Positions 1 to 10,474 of a stretch of 56,712 bases of DNA are shown here, piece after piece. How positions within the stretch are numbered: the first letter of the stretch is position 1; every line of letters starts with the position of its first letter. A model generated the notes under the pieces. The model saw only the letters and a list, made by a program, of their open reading frames with translations, had not been told where the DNA came from and searched no databases. Source of the DNA: Bacillota bacterium (lineage in GTDB: Bacteria; Bacillota; DTU025); assembly GCA_028709305.1 (NCBI GenBank), contig JAQVXE010000004.1:1-56712 (forward strand), written 5' to 3'. Made by a program: the position numbers and the translations under genes.

Positions 1-690
1 CTTCAGAGATTCAAACTCATGCATCTCGGCTGTTTCAGCTTCGACCAAGCTCTCATAGAATGCATGATACTCGTCTTCGTTCATCGCGCAGTTGGCGTAA
101 TCCGCATCGCCTTTGCCATATCGCGATGCCCAGTACACGCGCGACCAATCCACGGAATAACCGCTTATGATCGGAGCGACAGCATCAAAGAAGTAAAGGT
201 GCTCGCGGCCGAGGATCGATGAGATCTCCTCAGAGAAGGCCGGCGATGTTAGAGGCCCGGTGGCAATAACAACTACTGCTCCTCGAGGCGCCCTGACGAC
301 CTCCTCCCGAACCACCTCAATCTTGCCGACAGCCTTGAGCTGCTTCGTGACCTCCGCGGCAAAGAGCCCTCGATCAACTGCCAGAGCCTGCCCTGCAGGA
401 ACGCGAGTCTTGTCGGCAGAGCGCAGAATGATTGAGCCTAGAGCGCGAAGCTCCTCCTTGAGCAAGCCCGGAGCAGTTCCCACTCGATCGGAACCAAGTG
501 AGTTGCTGCAAACGAGCTCCGCGAAGTCACCCGTAGTATGCGCAGGCGTCGACACGCCCGGGCGCATCTCGTAGAGCTTGACGTCAACACCCATCTGCGA
601 GGCCTGCCACGCAGCCTCACTTCCTGCGAGCCCGGCGCCGATGATGACTACCTTACTCGGAGCCCCCAGCCTCTCCGCTTTACTTGCCAC
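1..690 (-). CDS. trmFO: TrmFO (folate/FAD-dependent tRNA m5U54 methyltransferase), N-terminal part, runs off window start
   Basis: Minus-strand translation from GTG at 690: VASKAERLGAPSKVVIIGAGLAGSEAAWQASQMGVDVKLYEMRPGVSTPAHTTGDFAELVCSNSLGSD..., an FAD-binding GxGxxG motif and TrmFO signature; overlaps the topA stop; absent from the ORF track (GTG start, no stop in window). Confidence 0.93.
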   Translation of the reverse strand, partial: MASKAERLGAPSKVVIIGAGLAGSEAAWQASQMGVDVKLYEMRPGVSTPAHTTGDFAELVCSNSLGSDRVGTAPGLLKEELRALGSIILRSADKTRVPAGQALAVDRGLFAAEVTKQLKAVGKIEVVREEVVRAPRGAVVVIATGPLTSPAFSEEISSILGREHLYFFDAVAPIISGYSVDWSRVYWASRYGKGDADYANCAMNEDEYHAFYESLVEAETAEMHEFESLK

Positions 691-2779
691 GGTCAGAGCC
701 TGCAACCTCCTTCCACGAGTTCCCACATTCGGCATTCGCACACTTGTACGCCACGTCGCGACTTCTTTGCCTCGCAGTAGTGAATGAGCCGCATATGGGA
801 CACTTAACGTTGGTTGGGCGATTCCATGCCACGAAATCGCAATCCGGGTAATTAGAACAGCCGTAGAACGTCCGCCCCTTCTTGCTCCGTCGTTCCACCA
901 CATCTCCACCGCACTTAGGGCATTTCACGTCAAGCTTCTTCACAATGCTCCGTCGATAGGTGCACTTGGGATAAGCCGGACACGCAATGAACTTGCCGTA
1001 GCGCCCGCTCTTTATGACTAGTTCGGTTCCGCATTCAGGGCATGGCTCCCCTATAGGTTCGTCCTGGATCACGATCTTCTCGGCGACTTCCTCCGCCTTG
1101 GCAAGGGTTTCCGAGAACGGCTTGTAGAACTCGTCGGTGACCCTAATCCAATCCGCTTTGTCCTCCTCTATGCTGTCAAGCTTCTCCTCCATCTTCGCCG
1201 TAAACTCCAGATCTACAACAGAAGGAAAATGCTCGCTCAGGAGATCGCAAACTGCCAGCCCTACCTCAGTTGGCACGAAACGTTTCTTGTCGAGCTCTGC
1301 GTAGTCCCTTTTTCGCAGAGTATCAATTATCGGCGCGTACGTGCTAGGGCGCCCGATGCCGTGCTTCTCAAGCTCCTTGACTAGGGTCGCTTCGGTGTAC
1401 CGCGGGGGCGGCTGAGTAAAATGCTGCTTCGGAAGAAGCTGCACAAGGTCGAGCCCTTGTCCAACGTCGAGAGCAGGAAGTTCGCGCTTATCCTCATCCT
1501 TGGAGTTCTCGTCATCGCGACCCTCCGTGTAAATCACGGTAAACCCGTCGAACTTCACCTTCTGGCCGGTTGCACGGAATCCGTGCTTGCCTGCAGATAT
1601 GTCCACCGATGTCATCTCGTTCACGGCATCCGACATCTGACTCGCCATGAACCTGGACCATATGAGCGTATAGAGCCTGAGCTGATCACGGCCCAAGCTC
1701 CCCTTGAGGCTTTCGGGCGTGCGGTCCACAGAAGTAGGCCTGATCGCCTCATGCGCATCCTGCGCTCCCTTTCTCGACGCATATCCCCGCGGCGACTTGG
1801 GAACGTACTTCGACCCCCATTTGTTGCGAGCGTAGTCCCTGGCAGCCATCTGCGCCTCCCGCGCCACGCGAGTGGAATCTGTACGCATATATGTGATCAG
1901 CGCCACATGCCCTTCTCCCGCCACCTCGACTCCTTCATAAAGCGCCTGTGCGTTCGACATAGTTCGCCTGCCCGAAAAACCAAGTTTCCTGAAAGCCTCT
2001 TGCTGCAGGGTACTTGTGATGAACGGAGGGGCAGGCCTCCTGGCTTGGTCTCTCACGTTTATCGATTCGACCACATATTCGACACCTTCAAGGTCCGCGA
2101 GGATTTTGTCGATATCCTCCTTAGAAAGGCGCTTGTCGTCCTCAGGTACAAAACGCGCCTCAAACTTCTTGCCGCGTGGTTTGGGAGAAAGCTCGGCGCC
2201 GAGGCTCCAGTACTCCTCTGACTCGAAACTCTCTATCTCGCGCTCTCGGTCGCATATTATCTTGAGCGCGGAAGACTGAACACGTCCGGCCGACAGTCCG
2301 GGTCGCACTTTCTTCCAAAGGAACGGACTGAGCTTGTATCCTACGAGCCTGTCAAGCACTCGCCTGGCCTGCTGCGCATCAACCCTGCCCTTCTCTATTG
2401 GCCTTGGGTTCTTGAGAGCGTTCTTCACAGCATTTTCAGTTATCTCGTTGAATTCGATCCGGCATTCTGATTCCGGATCTACGCCAAGTATGTAGGCTAG
2501 ATGCCACGAAATGGCCTCCCCTTCTCTATCAGGGTCGGTAGCCAGAAGTATCGTATCCGCCTTCTTGGCAGAATCCTTCAACTCACGTATCACATCGCCT
2601 TTTCCGCGGATGGTTATGTACTTAGGAGCATAGTTGTTGTCAACGTCCACTCCTAACTGGCTCTTGGGCAAGTCTCTTACGTGACCAACTGACGCCTTCA
2701 GTGCATACCGGCGCCCAAGGAACTTAGATAATGTCTTTACTTTAGCTGGCGACTCCACTATTACGAGAGTCTTTCCCAT
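680..2779 (-). CDS. topA: DNA topoisomerase I
   Basis: MGKTLVIVESPAKVKTLSKFLG... TOPRIM, YMRTDSTR active site, three C-terminal Cys4 zinc ribbons. Confidence 0.98.
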   Translation of the reverse strand: MGKTLVIVESPAKVKTLSKFLGRRYALKASVGHVRDLPKSQLGVDVDNNYAPKYITIRGKGDVIRELKDSAKKADTILLATDPDREGEAISWHLAYILGVDPESECRIEFNEITENAVKNALKNPRPIEKGRVDAQQARRVLDRLVGYKLSPFLWKKVRPGLSAGRVQSSALKIICDREREIESFESEEYWSLGAELSPKPRGKKFEARFVPEDDKRLSKEDIDKILADLEGVEYVVESINVRDQARRPAPPFITSTLQQEAFRKLGFSGRRTMSNAQALYEGVEVAGEGHVALITYMRTDSTRVAREAQMAARDYARNKWGSKYVPKSPRGYASRKGAQDAHEAIRPTSVDRTPESLKGSLGRDQLRLYTLIWSRFMASQMSDAVNEMTSVDISAGKHGFRATGQKVKFDGFTVIYTEGRDDENSKDEDKRELPALDVGQGLDLVQLLPKQHFTQPPPRYTEATLVKELEKHGIGRPSTYAPIIDTLRKRDYAELDKKRFVPTEVGLAVCDLLSEHFPSVVDLEFTAKMEEKLDSIEEDKADWIRVTDEFYKPFSETLAKAEEVAEKIVIQDEPIGEPCPECGTELVIKSGRYGKFIACPAYPKCTYRRSIVKKLDVKCPKCGGDVVERRSKKGRTFYGCSNYPDCDFVAWNRPTNVKCPICGSFTTARQRSRDVAYKCANAECGNSWKEVAGSDRGK

Positions 2780-2891
2780 ACGGGCACCTCCAAAGTCTGG
2801 ATGTCAGAAACAGTTTATCCTAGGCAGAATTCCAGGTCAACACCGCCAGGCCCTAACACGTAACCTAGCAGGCTCTATCCCCGCATTTGGC

Positions 2892-4037
2892 TCAGTGCCG
2901 CCTGGTGTACCGCATGCCAGGTTCGCGGTCTATCAGGCCTGCAAATTCCAGCCGCGTCAGGGATGTCAACAGCCTCTGAGCGGGCAACCCTAACTCCATC
3001 TGAATTGTCTCAAAACTCGTGTTTGCAGTCAAAGAGTCCAGCACAGCATGGTCTACCTGGTCAAGAATTCCTCCCGAGAATCGAATCGGGCCGTCCCCCG
3101 CAGCCAGAACGCCCCTGGACACAAGCCTGTCAATAACTTCGCCGATGTCGAGCAATGGTTCAGCCTGCGTGCCCAACATCTGGTTCGCTCCGACAGAGGT
3201 AGGCCTGTTGATGTCGCCAGGGACGGCAAATACGCACCTGCCCTGCTCAGTAGCGAAGTCAGCCGTAATCTTGGCCCCGCTTTTTGCAGCCGCTTCCACA
3301 ACGATACACGCTTCAGACATGCCGCTTATGATCCTGTTCCGAGCAGGAAACGTGTCTTTGCACGCCGCCCATCCTATGGGAAAAGGAGAGATCACGCAAC
3401 CTGAAGCCGCTACTTCTTTCATCAGCCGCCTCAGCCTTGACGTCATGCCATCCCCCAAGCCTGCCCCAAGGACCCCTACAGTGAGGCCTCCAGCCTCGAT
3501 TGCGCCACGGTGGGCAGCAGAATCAATACCCCGGGCCAGCCCGCTGACTACGCCGATGCCGGCGGAAGCGAGCAAGCGCCCGTATCTTCTGGCAATCGCA
3601 ACCCCATAGGCAGTGGCCTGCCTTGACCCAACCATCGCAACCCAAGGGACTTCCGTCAGTCCTCGGCTTCCCACAGCATAGAGAAGAATGGGCGGATCAT
3701 GTATGTTGCGCAACGGAGCAGGATAGAGCACAGACGGGCACGGGATTATGCGCGCAGATATCCTCGAGGCCCGGGATATCTCGTCCATCCCCAGTTTCAC
3801 AGGACTACTTACTCTCCCTGCCCAGTTCCATTGGGCACGTCGGGTGTATGGGGGAGGCTGCCCACCACGCCTCGCAGCGTTGAGACCTTCTATGGCCGAC
3901 CCATACTTTTCCAGCATTCGAAGGAAGCTGCGCGACCCAAATCCTGGGACCGAATTCCAGAAAACCCAGGCTGCAAGCTCTCGGCCTTCCGGCTCGGGCA
4001 CATCCTCCCATCTCAGCTTTAGTTCCCTGTCAGCCAT
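2892..4037 (-). CDS. dprA: DNA processing protein DprA/Smf
   Basis: MVGSRQATAYG...VSGLARGIDSAAHRGAI...FPARNRIISG Rossmann/DprA motifs; start trimmed to MADREL (4037), overlapping the comM stop. Confidence 0.95.
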   Translation of the reverse strand: MADRELKLRWEDVPEPEGRELAAWVFWNSVPGFGSRSFLRMLEKYGSAIEGLNAARRGGQPPPYTRRAQWNWAGRVSSPVKLGMDEISRASRISARIIPCPSVLYPAPLRNIHDPPILLYAVGSRGLTEVPWVAMVGSRQATAYGVAIARRYGRLLASAGIGVVSGLARGIDSAAHRGAIEAGGLTVGVLGAGLGDGMTSRLRRLMKEVAASGCVISPFPIGWAACKDTFPARNRIISGMSEACIVVEAAAKSGAKITADFATEQGRCVFAVPGDINRPTSVGANQMLGTQAEPLLDIGEVIDRLVSRGVLAAGDGPIRFSGGILDQVDHAVLDSLTANTSFETIQMELGLPAQRLLTSLTRLEFAGLIDREPGMRYTRRH

Positions 4038-5571
4038 GTAAACACCTCGCCCTCTCTGCAGAATCAAGCACCCTGTACTGAATCGCCTCCAGCACGTGTT
4101 CATCCTTAACCTGGCAAGAGCCATCGAGATCCGCAATGGTCCTGGCTACCTTGATGAGCTTGTGGTAAGCTCTTGCCGAAAGAGCCATCTTGTCGACCGC
4201 CTCATACAGCAAGGCGCTGGCAAGGGGCGAAAGTGACGCCACACTTTCGATGTTCCGCGAATCCATGCCGGCGTTCGTGGCAACTGGGTTGGCAAACCGT
4301 CGCTTCTGCCTTGCTCGAGCCTGGCTTACATTCGCACGAATCTGGGCCGACGAGCGGTACCGCTTTCGCCCCTGCAGATTGGACCGGCTCACACGTGGAA
4401 CATCAATCTGAATGTCGATCCGATCGATCACAGGGCCTGATAACTTCCTCTCATATCTAGTGATCTGCTCTCCACTGCACACGCACGGACGCTCCCAATC
4501 CCCAAGATAACCACAAGGGCATGGATTTGCAGATGCAATCAGCATGAACATCGAAGGGAAGACGACCCTGACCCGGGAACGAGATATAACAACATGTCCG
4601 TCCTCTATGGGGCCCCTCAGGCACTGGAGGACCGTCTGACGGTATTCGCAGTATTCATCGAGGTAAAGAACTCCCCTGTGTGCCAATGTAACCTCCCCGG
4701 GAAACGGAGGATTCCCCCCTCCCAGCATGCCTGCGGGGGTCACAGAGTGATGGGGGTTTCTGAACGGTCGCCTTTCAGCCAAGCCTTTACCCTGGGTTAG
4801 CCCTGCAACGCTCTGAATGGACGTGACCTCAATAGCCTCCTCCAGGTTCATCTCTGGCAATACAGACGGAACACACGACGCCATCAAGGTCTTGCCCGCT
4901 CCTGGAGGGCCAACCATGATGAGGTTATGCCCGCCCGCCACTGCTATCTCCAATGCGCGCACCGCAGCTGCCTGACCCAGCACCTGTTCGAAGTCGGGAC
5001 CGGAGTGCGCATCTTCGGCGGCCCCTTGAGGCGCTGGAGCAATATGCGGCGGCACACCTGTTGCTAGGAACTTCACGACCTCCCCAAGACTCTGGGCAGC
5101 AACTACCGAAACCCCAGAGATGCACATGGCCTCGTTGGCGTTTCCCGCAGGAACCACAATGACCTCGCTCCCTGCCTCCCGTGCCCCAGCACATGCCGGA
5201 AGTATTCCACGAACAGGCCTTATGATTCCCTCAAGCGAAAGCTCGCCTACGAGGGTAACCCCTCGAAGCCTCGCCTGTGGAACCTGGCCTGAAGCGGCCA
5301 GTATCGATACGGCTATTGGAAGATCGAGCCCGACGCCTACCTTTCGCACATCAGCCGGAGCAAGATTCACAGTGATCCTGGAAAGTGGAAACTCGTAGCC
5401 CGAATTCCTTATAGCAGCCCTTACACGCTCCCGTGACTCTCTGACCGTCGAGTCAGGCAACCCAACGATGTCAAAGGACGGAAGCCCTCGAGCAAGATCA
5501 CATTCGACCACCACCGGCATTCCGTTTATGCCCTGTAAAGCGCATCCCCTTGCCACAGAGAGCAACAGCAT
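4030..5571 (-). CDS. comM: YifB/ComM family Mg-chelatase-like AAA ATPase
   Basis: GLPSFDIVGLPDSTVRESRERVRAAI; GPPGAGKTLMA Walker A; NPCPCGYLGD. Confidence 0.95.
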   Translation of the reverse strand: MLLLSVARGCALQGINGMPVVVECDLARGLPSFDIVGLPDSTVRESRERVRAAIRNSGYEFPLSRITVNLAPADVRKVGVGLDLPIAVSILAASGQVPQARLRGVTLVGELSLEGIIRPVRGILPACAGAREAGSEVIVVPAGNANEAMCISGVSVVAAQSLGEVVKFLATGVPPHIAPAPQGAAEDAHSGPDFEQVLGQAAAVRALEIAVAGGHNLIMVGPPGAGKTLMASCVPSVLPEMNLEEAIEVTSIQSVAGLTQGKGLAERRPFRNPHHSVTPAGMLGGGNPPFPGEVTLAHRGVLYLDEYCEYRQTVLQCLRGPIEDGHVVISRSRVRVVFPSMFMLIASANPCPCGYLGDWERPCVCSGEQITRYERKLSGPVIDRIDIQIDVPRVSRSNLQGRKRYRSSAQIRANVSQARARQKRRFANPVATNAGMDSRNIESVASLSPLASALLYEAVDKMALSARAYHKLIKVARTIADLDGSCQVKDEHVLEAIQYRVLDSAERARCLHG

Positions 5572-5585
5572 CCCTCCAATCGATA

Positions 5586-5951
5586 TCAGGATGTTATGTT
5601 GTGAACATGGGACAGACTAGGATCGATCAGCCCGTGAGGGCCAAGTCCAGACGCCTTTATCGCAACTACATCCACGCGCACGTTGGCGCCACGATGGATC
5701 GCAGAGATTCTCGACGCAAGCTGGGAAAGAGAACGGAGCTTGGCCCAGCTTATCTGCTCCTGGGGCATTCCAAATTCCTCTGAGAGTCGAGTTTTCACTT
5801 CTATTACCACCAGAACGTCACCGTCCATAGCGAGAATATCAATCTCTCTTCTTCCAAAGCGCAGATTGCAGCCTAAAACCGCGTAGCCCAGGCTCTCCAC
5901 ATACGCGCGGGCAAACTCCTCGCCTGCCCTGCCAACAGCTTGCGAACTCAT
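5586..5951 (-). CDS. yraN: UPF0102 family YraN endonuclease-like protein
   Basis: GRAGEEFARAYVESLGYAVLGCNLRFGRREIDILAMDGDVLVVIEVKTR. Confidence 0.9.
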   Translation of the reverse strand: MSSQAVGRAGEEFARAYVESLGYAVLGCNLRFGRREIDILAMDGDVLVVIEVKTRLSEEFGMPQEQISWAKLRSLSQLASRISAIHRGANVRVDVVAIKASGLGPHGLIDPSLSHVHNITS

Positions 5952-6011
5952 TTGTGTATCTCACCTGTGTTCACGTTCTACCGCTGGACGCCCAGTTCCT
6001 GCCACAATATC

Positions 6012-6033
6012 AAAAATCGCCCTTTTGGGCGAT
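6012..6033 (-). terminator. Intrinsic terminator between rnhB and yraN
   Basis: Minus: ATCGCCC-AAAA-GGGCGAT followed by TTTT. Confidence 0.75.
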
Positions 6034-6082
6034 GCGTAGTCACCTAGAGGGTAATCTCTATTCCAGCGTCAGCCAACTCTGA

Positions 6083-6709
6083 TTAGCCCACTCCATGAAA
6101 ACTCCTTCTATGCAACGGGCACGGCCCAAGAACTGCCAGCCTCCGCAAATGCTCAGGTGTAGGATATCCTTTATGCCTGTCGAAACCGTACTCCGGGTAT
6201 GCGGTGTGGAACTCACACATGAGAGCATCCCGAACAACTTTGGCCACTATTGAAGCAGCGGCGACAGACTCGCTCCTGGCATCGGCATGCACTAGCGCAA
6301 CAGCCGGCAACAGCAGGTCGGGGAGATCCTTCCCGTCAACCAAAACCAAGTTGGGGACAGCACAAAGCTTGTCCACAGCCCGCGCCATTGCACGAAGGGA
6401 CGCCACCCGTATGTTCACCTCATCAATCTCATCTTGCCAGGCAACTCCCACACTTACCTCGACTGCGAATCTCAGGATCTCGCTGAAGACCGCCTCTCTC
6501 TTCCTAGCCGAAAGCCGCTTCGAGTCATCTATCCCCACAGGATGCTTCGCTCTGGGCAGCACCACGGCTGCCGCCACAACCGGACCAGCAAGAGGCCCCC
6601 TCCCAGCTTCGTCCACGCCAGCAACAACGGGAAATCCAGCATCTCTCAAGGAATCGTCGAACATGGCTAGGCTGCTCACTCCACTTCGCTCCTCTGTCGC
6701 GCGGCTCAC
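6083..6709 (-). CDS. rnhB: Ribonuclease HII
   Basis: VAGVDEAGRGPLAGPVVAAAVVLP...DSKRLSARKREAVF. Confidence 0.97.
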   Translation of the reverse strand: MSRATEERSGVSSLAMFDDSLRDAGFPVVAGVDEAGRGPLAGPVVAAAVVLPRAKHPVGIDDSKRLSARKREAVFSEILRFAVEVSVGVAWQDEIDEVNIRVASLRAMARAVDKLCAVPNLVLVDGKDLPDLLLPAVALVHADARSESVAAASIVAKVVRDALMCEFHTAYPEYGFDRHKGYPTPEHLRRLAVLGPCPLHRRSFHGVG

Positions 6710-7548
6710 GGCAACTCCAAGGTCGCACGACCAAGCTTCCCTAACCTGAAATCCCGCACAAGGATCTCAGCCGCCCTAGCCGTGTCGAACTTGCCTCCTG
6801 TTCTCATGCACCCGCGACTTCGCGCAACATGCTCCAACGCCTCATGAGGATCAGAGCATTCCTCAGGAACCCTGTATCTGCCTCGATAGGCGTGAATCCC
6901 CATGCTATCCAGTTGGGTCAAAAGGGCTGATGCAAGCATCTCAACATCATACGTTGAATCATCCAAACAGCCGAGGGCCGCAATGGCCATCCAAATCCGG
7001 CGGTCGCCAACACGTGGCGGCATGATGCCGGGAGTGTCGAGCATCTCGAGATCCCGGTCGATCACGATCCATTGCTTGGCTCGTGTAACTCCTGGACGAT
7101 CGCCTACCCTTGCCCTGCTCCGCTTGGCGGCCCTGTTAATGAAGGACGATTTGCCGACATTGGGTATGCCCAGCACGGCCGTGCGGAATCGCGCAGACGA
7201 ATGGCGTCCTTCGGCACGGGTTCCCTCTCCCGCCCCGGCTGCATCAATCGCCGCAGCAATAGCCTCCGGCACGCCCTCCCCTGTCTTGCAGTCAGCTGGG
7301 ATCGCGCGAATGCCGGCTGCCAGGTAATGCTCAGCCCAAACTCGTGTAGACGCTGGATCCGCCAAATCAGCTTTGCAAAGCACAACCACTCTGGGCTTGC
7401 CGCCGACTATCTCCGACAACCGGGTGTTTTGGGTAGCCCTGGGGGCACGAGCATCAAGAATCTCAATAATCACATCGATCAACTTCATGCTCTGCCTGAG
7501 CTGGGTTACTGCTTTGGCCATATGTCCCGGGTACCAACTGAAGCCCAT
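6706..7548 (-). CDS. rbgA: Ribosome biogenesis GTPase RbgA/YlqF
   Basis: MGFSWYPGHMAKAVTQLRQSMKLIDVIIEILDARAPRATQN...GIPNVGKSSFINR, circularly permuted GTPase. Confidence 0.96.
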   Translation of the reverse strand: MGFSWYPGHMAKAVTQLRQSMKLIDVIIEILDARAPRATQNTRLSEIVGGKPRVVVLCKADLADPASTRVWAEHYLAAGIRAIPADCKTGEGVPEAIAAAIDAAGAGEGTRAEGRHSSARFRTAVLGIPNVGKSSFINRAAKRSRARVGDRPGVTRAKQWIVIDRDLEMLDTPGIMPPRVGDRRIWMAIAALGCLDDSTYDVEMLASALLTQLDSMGIHAYRGRYRVPEECSDPHEALEHVARSRGCMRTGGKFDTARAAEILVRDFRLGKLGRATLELP

Positions 7549-7615
7549 TACTATTCCCCCGAAATATAGTAACGCCGGGCGCGGAGAACATCCGACCCGG
7601 CGATGCGCACTGCCA

Positions 7616-8350
7616 TCATAGCGTGCCCGGCACGATGGCCATGTAGGATCCAGGGTGATCGGGCACTCCCGAATAAGATGGATTCTTGCATGTTCTCAAT
7701 TGGCTGAAAGGCCAGTACACAAGGAAAGCCTTCCCCTGAATACTGCTGTACGGCACCATGCCCACAGATTCATGGGTGCTGTCGTGACTGGAATTCCTGT
7801 TGTCACCCAGCACAAATACTCTATTCGCCGGAACCAGAGCCGGACCATATTCGCCCATTGGCGGTTCGGCTATGTAGGGCTCAACAAGCCCCATGCCGCT
7901 TACGTAGACCACGCCTCCGGTAATCTCAACCACGTCTCCGGGAACACCTATCACACGCTTGATAAACATCTGCCGCGGGTTCTCCGGATATCGAAACACA
8001 ACAATATCGCCGCGCTTTGGTTCACTGAACCTGTAAACAAACCTGTTCACCAGGAGCCGCTCGCCATGGTGCAAAGTCGGCTCCATTGAGCTTCCCTGTA
8101 CCAGAAAGGATCTGGCAACGAAGGTCATGACGAATGCTGCCAAAACAAGAGCAACGATAATTGTGTTGGCATATTCCAGAATCACTTTCCTGGTCGAACT
8201 AACCCCCGCGTTTTCATCATAACCGTAAGCCTCATTCGGAGTACCGCCACAATCGACGCCTCGCGAGTCAGCGACGCGCCCCTCCCGGCCTGCGCCACCG
8301 TCGTTTCCTCCAGGCTCAGACCTCATCTTCTCCTGAGGAGGAATCTTCAT
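7616..8350 (-). CDS. lepB: Signal peptidase I
   Basis: N-terminal TM; VQGSSMEPTL; KRVIGVPGD; FVLGDNRNSSHDS. Confidence 0.95.
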   Translation of the reverse strand: MKIPPQEKMRSEPGGNDGGAGREGRVADSRGVDCGGTPNEAYGYDENAGVSSTRKVILEYANTIIVALVLAAFVMTFVARSFLVQGSSMEPTLHHGERLLVNRFVYRFSEPKRGDIVVFRYPENPRQMFIKRVIGVPGDVVEITGGVVYVSGMGLVEPYIAEPPMGEYGPALVPANRVFVLGDNRNSSHDSTHESVGMVPYSSIQGKAFLVYWPFSQLRTCKNPSYSGVPDHPGSYMAIVPGTL

Positions 8351-8423
8351 GCGTTCCTGACCTCCTCGCTACTATCGAAAACAAGGCGAGTTAGCAGGCA
8401 TCGCGCACAAAGCAGGACTTGCA

Positions 8424-8825
8424 CTAGGCCTGCCTCTTCTCCCTGATTCTGGCTCTACGCCCAACACGGCCACGAAGGTAGTACAGTTTCGCTTTGCGCA
8501 CATCGCCGTACCTAACTACCTCTACCTTGTCAATCTTAGGCGAATGGACCGGGAAGATCCTTTCAACTCCGATCCCAGATGAGATCTTCCTTACGGTAAA
8601 TGACTCAGAAAGACCGCTTCCGCTCCTACCCAGCACAACACCTTCGAATATCTGTATGCGCTCTCGCGCGCCTTCCACAACGCGAACATGGACTCTGACT
8701 GTGTCGCCAGCGCCGAAGTCAGGGAGGTCGGCACGCATCTGCTCGCGTTCAATTGTATCTATGATGTTCACTTCTATTCCACTCCTCAACGGGTTTTCGA
8801 CAAACGTCAGTATACCATAATGCAA
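8424..8825 (-). CDS. rplS: 50S ribosomal protein L19
   Basis: [26 protein letters not shown]...[33 protein letters not shown]-like. Confidence 0.97.
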   Translation of the reverse strand: MHYGILTFVENPLRSGIEVNIIDTIEREQMRADLPDFGAGDTVRVHVRVVEGARERIQIFEGVVLGRSGSGLSESFTVRKISSGIGVERIFPVHSPKIDKVEVVRYGDVRKAKLYYLRGRVGRRARIREKRQA

Positions 8826-8867
8826 CTGCGCTCATCAAGGAAGACCAACCGCCGCCTTCAGGGCCTC

Positions 8868-9623
8868 TTAGCTATCCTCCATGACTTGCTTGAGCAACTC
8901 TACGTCTTCGCCGGTCAACTCAACTTGGTCGAGCAGATCCGGGCGCCACTTCAACGTTCGCTTGAGAGCCTGCTTTCGACGCCATATCCGTATTCTCTCG
9001 TGATCTCCTGAAAGCAACACCTCAGGCACCTCCAGGCCACGCCAGATCCTCGGCCTCGTATAGTGAGGATAGTCAAGGATGCCGTTCCAAAAAGAGTCTG
9101 AGGACGCGCTCTCTTCATCTCCCAGTGCACCGGGAAGAAGGCGAGCAGTAGCGTCAACCATTACCATAGCAGGCAGCTCTCCGCCGGTGAGCACGTAGTC
9201 ACCCACGGATACTCTGTCAGTCACCAGACTCGATACTCGCTCGTCAACACCTTCATAGTGGCCGCAGATAATCACCAGATGATCGCAGGACGCGAACTCC
9301 TTGGCCATCTCCTGAGAGAATGTTGCACCTGCAGGCGTAGTCATGACTACCCTCGAAGGGGCACCTCCGGCGGCCCTACGCGCAGCAAGGGCATGCTCTG
9401 TCGCGGCTGCAATCGGCTCTGCTTTCATCACCATTCCTGGGCCGCCGCCGAAGGGATAATCGTCCACAACACGATGTTTGCTGGTGGAGAAATCGCGGAT
9501 ATCGTGGATTCGGACGGTGAGGATTCCCTTTTCCTGCGCCCGACCTAGGATGCTTTCTGAAAGCGGCCCGTAGAACATCCCCGGGAAAATCGTCAGGATA
9601 TCAATCTCCACGCTCCAGATCAC
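8868..9623 (-). CDS. trmD: tRNA (guanine37-N1)-methyltransferase
   Basis: DILTIFPGMFYGPLSESILGRAQEKG...DDYPFGGGPGMVMK...GHYEGVDERV. Confidence 0.97.
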   Translation of the reverse strand: MIWSVEIDILTIFPGMFYGPLSESILGRAQEKGILTVRIHDIRDFSTSKHRVVDDYPFGGGPGMVMKAEPIAAATEHALAARRAAGGAPSRVVMTTPAGATFSQEMAKEFASCDHLVIICGHYEGVDERVSSLVTDRVSVGDYVLTGGELPAMVMVDATARLLPGALGDEESASSDSFWNGILDYPHYTRPRIWRGLEVPEVLLSGDHERIRIWRRKQALKRTLKWRPDLLDQVELTGEDVELLKQVMEDS

Positions 9624-9680
9624 CTACCCACGCATCAATCCATCGTGCCATTCAGGCAGCACAGCCTATCCCCATTTGCC

Positions 9681-10205
9681 TTAGCGCAAGCCCGGCCTGT
9701 CGTCTATTACCATAAGCCCTTCCGCAAGATCGATCCTGTGGACAATATCATCGACCGCAGGCACCAAGAACTCGCGGCCGGAATCAGGCCTCACCACAAA
9801 GACATCGTTGGCCGGCAGATCAATTACTTCATTAACGCGGCCAATATGCTCGCCTGTCGTGGAGTAGACGTCGAGGCCAATGAGATCAAAAGCATAGTAC
9901 TCATCCTCAGGCAATGGAGGCAGCTCTGACTTGAGCAGAAAAAGCCCATAGCCTTTGAGCAATTTGGCCGACTCCGAATCCTCGAATCCCTCAAGCAACA
10001 CAAGTGAGCCCTTGCCATGTCCTCGCTCTGACACTACTCTCTGTTCCTGGAAACCAGTGCCATCGCTGCGCCCAAGGAAGACACGGTCAACTCCGCGGAA
10101 ACGTCTCGGATCACCATTCTCTGGGCGGACTCTCAGCTCGCCCCCGAGTCCATGCGTTCCCATGATTACTCCTATGAGCACAAGCTGATCTCCGCCATGT
10201 GTCAT
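9681..10205 (-). CDS. rimM: 16S rRNA processing protein RimM
   Basis: VLIGVIMGTHGLGGELRVRP...; start trimmed to MTHGGDQL (10205) at the khpA stop. Confidence 0.94.
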   Translation of the reverse strand: MTHGGDQLVLIGVIMGTHGLGGELRVRPENGDPRRFRGVDRVFLGRSDGTGFQEQRVVSERGHGKGSLVLLEGFEDSESAKLLKGYGLFLLKSELPPLPEDEYYAFDLIGLDVYSTTGEHIGRVNEVIDLPANDVFVVRPDSGREFLVPAVDDIVHRIDLAEGLMVIDDRPGLR

Positions 10206-10474
10206 TCTACGATTTCCACCATCACTCGCTTGCCTTCTCGTATCGCAGCAGCTTTCGTACAAGACCGAATAGCGCGCGCTACTCGTCCTCGCCTCCCGAT
10301 TATCTTGCCCATATCATCTGGGGCGACGGATACTTCGAAGATAACCGAGTCGTCACTTTGTATCTCGCGAACACGGACCTCTTCAGGCTCGTCCACAAGA
10401 CTTGTCGCGAGAAATGTCACCAGTTGACATAGCCTGCTCTCGTTCGTCTTGTTTCCTTCCATCTGTATCACCAA
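10202..10474 (-). CDS. khpA: KH-domain RNA-binding protein KhpA (YlqC)
   Basis: LVTFLATSLVDEPEEVRV...APDDMGKIIGRRGRVARAIR (KH GxxG); rpsP-khpA-rimM order. Confidence 0.93.
   Translation of the reverse strand: MVIQMEGNKTNESRLCQLVTFLATSLVDEPEEVRVREIQSDDSVIFEVSVAPDDMGKIIGRRGRVARAIRSCTKAAAIREGKRVMVEIVE

Noticed and set aside
1421-2221. 266-aa + strand ORF antisense to topA
   Set aside because: Shadow ORF: topA on the opposite strand is unambiguous; peptide has no recognisable domain and the codon pattern follows the minus frame
7571-7610. CGCCGGG...CCCGGCG inverted repeat between lepB and rbgA
   Set aside because: Long imperfect loop and no proper U-tract; could be a weak terminator but support is insufficient
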